Assembly: GCA_964443545.1 (NCBI GenBank)
Contig: CAYUCV010000038.1
Coordinates: 1 to 10,642 of the forward strand
DNA length: 10,642 bases
DNA from: JBAZKV01 sp964443545
GTDB lineage: Bacteria > Margulisbacteria > WOR-1 > JAKLHX01 > JBAZKV01
Reading direction: 5' to 3'
The notes under the pieces: generated by a model
The model's database searches: none
What the model was told of the DNA's origin: nothing
The model's input: only the letters and a program-made list of their open reading frames with translations
Made by a program: the position numbers and the translations under genes
In this document: positions 6,223 through 10,642 of the stretch, one piece after another
How positions within the stretch are numbered: the first letter of the stretch is position 1
Layout: each line of letters begins with the position of its first letter

Positions 6223-7235
6223 AAAGAATACTGGTCACGGGAGGCGCAGGATTCATCGGCAGCAATTTTACCAGATATCTCATCGGCAAATACCCCGATT
6301 ATCAGGTCACCGTACTTGATGCCCTTACCTATGCCGGCAACCTCGACAATTTAAGCGGCCTGTCCGGAAATCCCAATTTCCAGTTCTTTCACGGGGACAT
6401 AAGGGACAAGAACATAGTGGGCAACCTGGTGGCCAACCATGATGCCGTTGTTCATTTTGCGGCCGAAACCCATGTGGACCGCTCAATTGTGGATGCCGAC
6501 TCCTTCATTTCTACCGATGTCTACGGCACCTATCTATTGTTGGAAGCGGCAAGAGCGGCAAACACCAAGAAATTCGTCCACATCTCTACTGACGAGGTCT
6601 ACGGCGAGGCTCCCGGCAGGCCCTCTCTTGAAGATGACGCGCTGTATCCCAAGAGCCCGTACGCCGCCAGCAAAGCCGGTGCCGACAGGCTGGCCTATTC
6701 ATACTTTACGACTTACGGCGTTCCCGTGGTCATCTCGCGCTGCGCCAACAACTACGGGCCTTACCAGTACCCGGAAAAGCTTATCCCGTTCTTTTTGACC
6801 AATGCCCTCGAGGACAAGCCTCTTCCCGCTTACGGCACCGGAAAGAACACAAGGACCTGGATACATGCTCTAGACCACTCAACGGCCATAGACCTGCTGC
6901 TTCACAGCAAAAGCAATGCCGACGGCAAAGCCTACAACATCAGCTCCAGAGAGGAATTTTCCGTTCTTGAGATAGCAGACCTGATACTTGACGCCGTTAA
7001 AAAACCGAAATCGCTCATCAGGTTCGTAAAAGACAGGCCGGGCCATGTGGTGCGCCACGCGGTTGATCCCAAAAAGATGGAAGATGACTTTGGCTGGAAG
7101 GCCGACATAAAGTTTTCTGACGGCATACGCGATACCATAAAATGGTATATTGATAACAAGGACTGGTGGAAAAAGATCAAGGACAAGCAGAAAGACTATG
7201 AAGAATTCAGGCAGAAATGGTATGAAAAGAGGTAG
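6219..7235 (+). CDS. rmlB: dTDP-glucose 4,6-dehydratase
   Basis: The 338-residue extended short-chain dehydrogenase converts dTDP-glucose to dTDP-4-keto-6-deoxyglucose using bound NAD+. The Rossmann signature T-G-G-A-G-F-I-G is at 7-14. Catalytic residues are visible: S-T-D-E-V-Y-G with T124/D125/E126, and Y148-A-A-S-K152. D-A-L-T-Y-A-G-N-L-D-N, H-V-D-R-S-I and C-A-N-N-Y-G-P-Y-Q-Y-P-E-K are characteristic of RmlB rather than of epimerases. Two small departures are T-D-V where the family usually has T-N-V, and R-T-W where R-D-W is common. The next genes are for export; rmlC and rmlD are not in this window, so the keto sugar may feed a different branch such as amino sugars. The 3' end overlaps the exporter gene by 14 bp. 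Confidence 0.96.
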   Translation: MKRILVTGGAGFIGSNFTRYLIGKYPDYQVTVLDALTYAGNLDNLSGLSGNPNFQFFHGDIRDKNIVGNLVANHDAVVHFAAETHVDRSIVDADSFISTDVYGTYLLLEAARAANTKKFVHISTDEVYGEAPGRPSLEDDALYPKSPYAASKAGADRLAYSYFTTYGVPVVISRCANNYGPYQYPEKLIPFFLTNALEDKPLPAYGTGKNTRTWIHALDHSTAIDLLLHSKSNADGKAYNISSREEFSVLEIADLILDAVKKPKSLIRFVKDRPGHVVRHAVDPKKMEDDFGWKADIKFSDGIRDTIKWYIDNKDWWKKIKDKQKDYEEFRQKWYEKR

Positions 7236-8022
7236 TTCTTTGTTTAAAAGTTTAATTAAGCCGACGGCAAGCTTTTTGGTTCTTACCTTTTTTATGATGC
7301 CTCTTGGCTCTGCGGCGCAGGATGCATCCGCAGGTTCATTTAGTATGCAGTCGCAGTACCTGTATTCTCCCGAGGAGATGAAGGTCTATACGCTCAATCC
7401 CGGGGATGAGGTCGCCTTTTCCGTTATCGTGGGCGACAACGCAAAGACCCTTAATTACAAGTTCATCATCACACCTATGGGCGAGGTGTTTATCCCGAGC
7501 GTGGGTGTGATAGAGATCATGGGGCTTTCCACAAAGGATGCCAAGGCCAAAATAGATGCCGAGATAAGAAAGCATTTTAAAGAAAAGTTCAGGTCTTATC
7601 TGGTCCTGGTCCAGCCAAAAATAACCAGGCTCAGGATGGAAGGGGACGCCATTTCTATCCCCTATACCCAGCGCTATGTTTATGTCTACGGCGAAGTATC
7701 GGGCCCGGGCAGGTTCGCTTATCTTCCCGGTTCAAATCTTTCCGATTACCTGAATTTTGCCGGGGGTCCCACCCGCAGGGCAAATCTGGGCGGGGTTGAG
7801 GTCGTAAGGAACGAGAAAGGCACTCCGGAAGTCTTTAAGGTCAATGCCAACGACCTGGTCTATAAAGGTGTTAGGGACCATGATATAGAAATAAAGACCG
7901 GGGACATCATAAAAGTGCCGCCTAACTTCTTTTACTTTGACGATTTTGCGTCCTTTGCCAACACCATCATGCTTGGTATGACGCTGTTCTATACTGTTCA
8001 GAACTTTATAAAAACGAGGTAA
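7222..8022 (+). CDS. Wza-like polysaccharide export outer-membrane protein (SLBB domain)
   Basis: The 266-residue protein starts at ATG 7222, inside the end of rmlB; the frame stays open upstream to 7150, but only this start gives a normal signal peptide (basic start, hydrophobic stretch about 16-28, likely cleavage after S-A-A at 30-32). There is no lipobox cysteine, unlike E. coli Wza. Residues about 55-145 (Y-T-L-N-P-G-D-E-V ... G-E-V-F-I-P-S-V-G) form the polysaccharide export domain. Residues about 151-230 (V-Y-V-Y-G-E-V-S-G-P-G-R-F ... A-G-G-P-T) form one SLBB domain. A hydrophobic C-terminal helix (about 240-262) is equivalent to the Wza transmembrane helix. It is expected to form the outer-membrane pore for capsule or exopolysaccharide, paired with the Wzz-like protein encoded 2 bp downstream. 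Confidence 0.9.
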   Translation: MKRGSSLFKSLIKPTASFLVLTFFMMPLGSAAQDASAGSFSMQSQYLYSPEEMKVYTLNPGDEVAFSVIVGDNAKTLNYKFIITPMGEVFIPSVGVIEIMGLSTKDAKAKIDAEIRKHFKEKFRSYLVLVQPKITRLRMEGDAISIPYTQRYVYVYGEVSGPGRFAYLPGSNLSDYLNFAGGPTRRANLGGVEVVRNEKGTPEVFKVNANDLVYKGVRDHDIEIKTGDIIKVPPNFFYFDDFASFANTIMLGMTLFYTVQNFIKTR

Positions 8023-8024
8023 AG

Positions 8025-8888
8025 ATGGAAGACGAGATAAATCTAAAAGACATTCTGGCTGTCCTATACCGCTGGCGCAGGCTGATATTGCTGATGACTT
8101 TACTTTTTGGCGCCGGTGCTTTTATCGTTTCTTCTTTTATGACGCCTATCTACGAGGCCAAATCCAGAATACTCATGAGGCAGAACTCCCAGTCATCTGC
8201 TCTTAGCTCTATGGGCGGGCTTGCTGCTCTGGCGGGCATAAACCTCGGCGGAGCCTCGAGCGGAGGAGTGGGGGATATAAAAGCCCTAATAGATAGCAGA
8301 AGAGTAGGAGACTATGTATCCAAGGAAGCCCTGGCGCTTTCTAAGGACGGCAAACCCGCCGATCTTGGCAAATTGACCTCCAAGATAGACGGAGTTTACC
8401 TTGAGCTCTCCGTAAAACACAAAGACCCGTTTTCGGCGCAGCTGATCAGCAACGCATACATAAACGCGCTTGCGCTTTACTGGAACAAGCTTAATTATTC
8501 GGAGGCGCAGAAAAAAATAGATTATATTACTGCGGAGCTTCCAAGGGTCAAGGCTCAGCTTATGGCTGCCGAAAATAAGCTCAAAAGCCTAATGTATTTG
8601 ACAGACCAGCAGGGTGCCGTTGAGACGGTTGATGTCATGCGTGCTAAGCGTGAGGTTGAGATACTTAACGGCGTTTACACAATGCTGCGCGGCCAGCTTG
8701 AATCCGCAAAACTGGACGCCGCAAAAGAGATGTCCCCGTTTTCCGATGTGGAAGAGGCCCTTTTGCCGGAAGCGCCGGTCTCTCCCAGGCGCGGTATGAA
8801 TACCGTTATCGGCCTCATTATGGGGCTGTTCGTTTCTGTTTTTGCGGCCTTCCTTCTTGATTATCTGATGCCCCAAAGGCGCAAGTAG
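8025..8888 (+). CDS. Wzz/GNVR-type polysaccharide chain-length determinant
   Basis: The 287-residue inner-membrane protein has the layout of polysaccharide co-polymerases. It has a short cytoplasmic start with I-N-L-K-D-I-L-A-V-L-Y-R-W (5-17), TM1 at about 20-38, then P-I-Y-E-A-K-S-R-I-L (41-50). A Gly/Ala-rich stretch (64-83) and a coiled periplasmic region (about 155-240) follow, then the proline motif P-V-S-P-R-R (251-256) and TM2 at about 259-278. It ends with a short basic tail, so there is no fused tyrosine kinase domain as in Wzc. It should set glycan chain length together with a polymerase and the Wza-like pore. GAGG (8016-8019) lies 5 nt before the ATG. This is the last gene of the run that begins with recG. 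Confidence 0.9.
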   Translation: MEDEINLKDILAVLYRWRRLILLMTLLFGAGAFIVSSFMTPIYEAKSRILMRQNSQSSALSSMGGLAALAGINLGGASSGGVGDIKALIDSRRVGDYVSKEALALSKDGKPADLGKLTSKIDGVYLELSVKHKDPFSAQLISNAYINALALYWNKLNYSEAQKKIDYITAELPRVKAQLMAAENKLKSLMYLTDQQGAVETVDVMRAKREVEILNGVYTMLRGQLESAKLDAAKEMSPFSDVEEALLPEAPVSPRRGMNTVIGLIMGLFVSVFAAFLLDYLMPQRRK

Positions 8889-8889
8889 A

Positions 8890-8951
8890 CCCGACCTTAA
8901 AAGGTCGGCTCCATTGGGAAGCAAGATCGGAGCCGAACATTTATGTTCGGG
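8890..8951 (+). repeat. Structured palindromic repeat, copy 2 (after the wzz-like gene)
   Basis: Three hairpins with interlocking arms are visible. CCGACCTT (8891-8898) pairs with AAGGTCGG (8901-8908). TCGGCTCC (8905-8912) pairs with GGAGCCGA (8929-8936) around a 16-nt loop. CCGAACAT (8933-8940) pairs with ATGTTCGG (8943-8950). The middle stem shares TCGG with the first and CCGA with the third. CCCGA (8890-8894) can also pair with TCGGG (8947-8951), closing the element. Bases 8903-8951 are about 92% identical to 43-90. No T-run follows, so it does not look like an intrinsic terminator. It begins 2 bp after the wzz-like stop and ends before the predicted promoter of the next gene. Confidence 0.85.
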
Positions 8952-8971
8952 ATACACATCCCTTCCTTATC

Positions 8972-8986
8972 GTTCAACCATTGAAC
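8972..8986. promoter_or_regulatory. Perfect palindrome, probable operator
   Basis: GTTCAA-CCA-TTGAAC is a perfect inverted repeat with 6-bp arms. It covers the -35 position and part of the spacer of the promoter for the winged-helix regulator gene. Placement upstream of a winged-helix regulator gene suggests an autoregulatory operator, which is an inference. Confidence 0.5.
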
Positions 8987-8991
8987 ACCTG

Positions 8992-9000
8992 TGCTATAAT
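8992..9000 (+). promoter_or_regulatory. Extended -10 promoter of the regulator-aminotransferase operon
   Basis: TG-C-TATAAT has a consensus -10 (8995-9000) with an extended TG at 8992-8993. The -35 region is weak (TTCAAC at 8973-8978, 16 bp spacing) and lies inside the palindrome 8972-8986. The expected transcription start, near 9007, is about 5 nt before the ATG at 9012. The octamer TGTGCTAT occurs at 8990-8997 and again at 9001-9008. This is the clearest promoter in the window. Confidence 0.75.
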
Positions 9001-9011
9001 TGTGCTATCCT

Positions 9012-9497
9012 ATGGACGAGAACGAACTAAAACTCATCGCGGAACTCTCAAAAAATTCGCAGGCTTCGCAGAGATACCTGTCAAAAGCGCTGGAGCTTTC
9101 GCTTGGCATGGTCAACATCATACTCCACAGGCTGATAGCCAAAGGCTACATGAAGGCAAAACAGCTTGACGGCCGCAGGGTAAGCTATATCCTGACCCCG
9201 AAAGGTTTCTCCGAAAAAGTAAAACGCTCTTCCGAATATATCGCAAGAACGATAGATGCCTTTACATCAATAAAAGAGAGGATCAAGGATAAGATAAAAG
9301 GTTTTTACGACAGCGGAAGGCGAAAATTCGTTATACTGGGAGAAGGCGAACTCTCTGCCCTTACCGTTATGGCGTTTAAAGAGCTGGACCTTATGGACGC
9401 GGAGTATGAGGTGCGTACAGCGCTTGATAAGCCGGAGGATGGAACAGCGGTGATCAGAGTGGAAGACCTTTACCGGGAACTTGCAAAGGAACTATAG
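9012..9497 (+). CDS. EPS-associated MarR-type winged-helix regulator with extra C-terminal domain
   Basis: The protein is 161 residues from the ATG at 9012; an in-frame TTG at 9000 overlaps the promoter and is unlikely. Residues about 5-65 form a winged helix: S-Q-R-Y-L-S-K-A-L-E-L-S-L-G-M-V-N-I-I-L-H-R-L (19-41) is the helix-turn-helix, followed by the wing and L-T-P-K-G (61-65). This pattern (SQR...SLGxVN...LxxKG...LTPKG) is that of EPS-associated MarR-family regulators found in polysaccharide clusters. A charged helix (about 75-98) leads to K-F-V-I-L-G-E-G-E-L-S-A-L (105-117) and a beta-alpha-beta-like remainder, an extra segment resembling half a Rossmann fold. It may sense a nucleotide sugar or another effector. 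No Shine-Dalgarno sequence precedes the ATG. The aminotransferase gene follows after 11 bp. Confidence 0.8.
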   Translation: MDENELKLIAELSKNSQASQRYLSKALELSLGMVNIILHRLIAKGYMKAKQLDGRRVSYILTPKGFSEKVKRSSEYIARTIDAFTSIKERIKDKIKGFYDSGRRKFVILGEGELSALTVMAFKELDLMDAEYEVRTALDKPEDGTAVIRVEDLYRELAKEL

Positions 9498-9508
9498 GAG
9501 AATAAAGC

Positions 9509-10609
9509 GTGAAGATATCGATGCTGGACCTGAAAGCGGAATACGCCGCCCTCAAGAGCGAGATAGACGGGGTTCTGGACAGAGTTCTTGAGAGCGGTCA
9601 TTTTATCCTGGGGCCCAATGTTGCCGCGCTGGAGGAGGAATTTGCAAAATACACCGGCGCAAAATACGCGGTGGCCGTTGCCTCGGGAACGGACGCTTTA
9701 TTTTTGTCTCTTAAGGCCCTCGGTATCAAAGAAGGGGACGAAGTCATAACCACGGCGCTTTCGTTTATCGCAACGGCGGAGGCGATCTCTTACACGGGGG
9801 CAAAGCCGGTCTTTGTGGATGTTGATCCGGGCACTCACAATATAGATCCTGCAAAGCTGGAAGCAGCCATAACCAAAAAGACAAGAGCGATCATTCCTGT
9901 ACATCTGTGGGGCCTGTGTGCTGATATGGAGCCAATACTTGCGGCGGCAAATAAGCACGGCCTTCTGGTAGTGGAGGACTGCGCGCAGGCGGCGGGGGCC
10001 TCTTACAGGGGGCAAAAGGCAGGTTCCTTTGGCGATGCCGGCTGCTTTTCCTTTTTCCCGACCAAGAACCTGGGAGCCTATGGTGACGGCGGGATGATAA
10101 CCTTAAAGGACGGGGCCGCGTATGAACGCCTCAAACTCCTGCACCTGCACGGAAGCAAGACAAGAGGAGTGCACGAATTGATCGGCTATAACAGCCGCCT
10201 TGATGAGATACAGGCGGCTATTTTGAGGGTCAAATTAAAGCAGCTGGATGCCTGGAACGATAAAAGACGGGCAAACGCAGCGGTCTATAGCGGTCTTTTT
10301 GCCAAAAGCGGAATAAAACATCCTGTCGAAAAAGAGGGGTATAGGCATGTTTACCATCAATATACCATCGAAGTGGAAAACAGGGATGCCATGATGAAAA
10401 AGCTTTCTTCAAAAGAGATCCCGTCTTTTGTATATTATCCGAACCCTCTACACCTGCAGAAACCGTATGTTTCACTCGGATACAAAGCAGGGGACTTTCC
10501 TACGGCAGAAAAGATCGGGGCAACGATGTTATCAATTCCAGTGCATCCGTTTTTGAGGGAAGAAGAAATTATGTTGATCGCACAGGAGATCGTTGCTGCG
10601 ACTAAATAA
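9509..10609 (+). CDS. DegT/DnrJ/EryC1/StrS-family sugar aminotransferase
   Basis: The 366-residue PLP-dependent fold-type I enzyme transfers an amino group, usually from glutamate, to a keto group of a nucleotide-linked sugar. Visible features are S-G-T-D-A-L (59-64 region, cofactor phosphate), V-E-D-C-A-Q-A-A-G-A with D157 and Q160 contacting the cofactor, F-S-F-F-P-T-K-N-L-G-A-Y-G-D-G-G with S181 and the aldimine lysine K186, and N-S-R-L-D-E-I-Q-A-A-I-L. The KNLGAYGDGG context resembles 3-aminotransferases such as FdtB/QdtB/DesV, but WbpE/WecE-like specificities are possible. With RmlA/RmlB nearby, a dTDP-3-keto-6-deoxyhexose substrate is plausible; the sequence does not settle this. The GTG start is preceded by AGGAG (9496-9500) at 8 nt, overlapping the regulator stop. 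Confidence 0.93.
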   Translation: MKISMLDLKAEYAALKSEIDGVLDRVLESGHFILGPNVAALEEEFAKYTGAKYAVAVASGTDALFLSLKALGIKEGDEVITTALSFIATAEAISYTGAKPVFVDVDPGTHNIDPAKLEAAITKKTRAIIPVHLWGLCADMEPILAAANKHGLLVVEDCAQAAGASYRGQKAGSFGDAGCFSFFPTKNLGAYGDGGMITLKDGAAYERLKLLHLHGSKTRGVHELIGYNSRLDEIQAAILRVKLKQLDAWNDKRRANAAVYSGLFAKSGIKHPVEKEGYRHVYHQYTIEVENRDAMMKKLSSKEIPSFVYYPNPLHLQKPYVSLGYKAGDFPTAEKIGATMLSIPVHPFLREEEIMLIAQEIVAATK

Positions 10610-10612
10610 GAA

Positions 10613-10642
10613 GGGGACCGTAGACCGGGGACAGGGGACCGT
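10613..10642 (+). repeat. Heptanucleotide tandem repeat, truncated by window end
   Basis: After the aminotransferase stop and 3 bp, the sequence divides into 7-bp units: GGGGACC, GTAGACC, GGGGACA, GGGGACC, then GT. GGGGACCGT at 10613-10621 recurs at 10634-10642, giving a 21-bp higher-order period. The array continues beyond the window, so its length is unknown. Such a repeat marks an intergenic region rather than a gene. Confidence 0.75.

Noticed and set aside
6439..6798. A 119-codon plus-strand frame inside rmlB.
   Set aside because: It is out of frame within a fully conserved part of rmlB, has biased Thr/Pro/Arg composition and no family resemblance.
8934..8949. CGAACAT-TT-ATGTTCG as a Gram-positive-type LexA (SOS) box; the same motif occurs at 73-88.
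   Set aside because: The LexA consensus has four bases between GAAC and GTTC; here there are six in both copies. The motif is one arm pair of a larger repeated hairpin element, and neither neighbouring gene is an SOS gene.
8890..8951. Intrinsic terminator after the wzz-like gene.
   Set aside because: The hairpins are strong but no T-run follows any of them, and the same module lies in front of the FliJ-like gene at 43-90.
1..10642. CRISPR arrays, tRNA or rRNA genes, transposases, prophage genes or a defence system.
   Set aside because: No regularly spaced repeats with unique spacers, no structural RNA genes and no mobile or defence genes were recognised on either strand.

Overview
The window is a gene-dense bacterial chromosome segment with roughly balanced base composition, frequent ATA and AGA/AGG codons and many overlapping genes. 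It reads as an uncultivated Gram-negative-type (diderm) lineage: it encodes an outer-membrane polysaccharide export protein and an inner-membrane chain-length protein. Gene content and style fit lineages such as Margulisbacteria/WOR-1 or Elusimicrobia-like groups, but that placement is an impression and was not tested.

Left edge (1-785): a structured repeat (copy 1, about 6-90) sits directly in front of a FliJ-like export chaperone gene. This gene is convergent, with 1 bp between the stop codons, with rpmB (ribosomal protein L28, zinc-finger form) on the minus strand. rpmB and recG diverge from a short intergenic region carrying a promoter in each direction.

Central run (868-8888): nine plus-strand genes follow with no gap larger than 2 bp: recG, rsmD, coaD, a small coiled-coil gene of the 'ATPase-like' type often found beside coaD, rph (TTG start), rmlA (long form), rmlB, a Wza-like exporter and a Wzz-like chain-length determinant. 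DNA repair, rRNA modification, CoA synthesis and tRNA processing are thus probably cotranscribed with dTDP-sugar synthesis and polysaccharide export. RmlA and RmlB make dTDP-4-keto-6-deoxyglucose. The Wza- and Wzz-like proteins form the export and length-control machinery.

Right part (8889-10642): a second copy of the structured repeat (8890-8951) is followed by a strong extended -10 promoter overlapping a perfect palindrome. It drives a winged-helix regulator of the EPS-associated MarR type, which carries an extra C-terminal Rossmann-like segment. Next comes a DegT/DnrJ/EryC1/StrS sugar aminotransferase, probably the start of a second polysaccharide operon that runs off the window. A heptanucleotide tandem repeat begins 3 bp after the aminotransferase stop and is cut by the window end.

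Most worth following up: the two-copy repeat with mutually exclusive hairpins; the palindrome-controlled, apparently leaderless regulator gene with its fused C-terminal domain; the altered catalytic motif of RsmD (GAPY in place of (D/N)PP(Y/F)); and the fusion of housekeeping and polysaccharide genes into one overlapping run.
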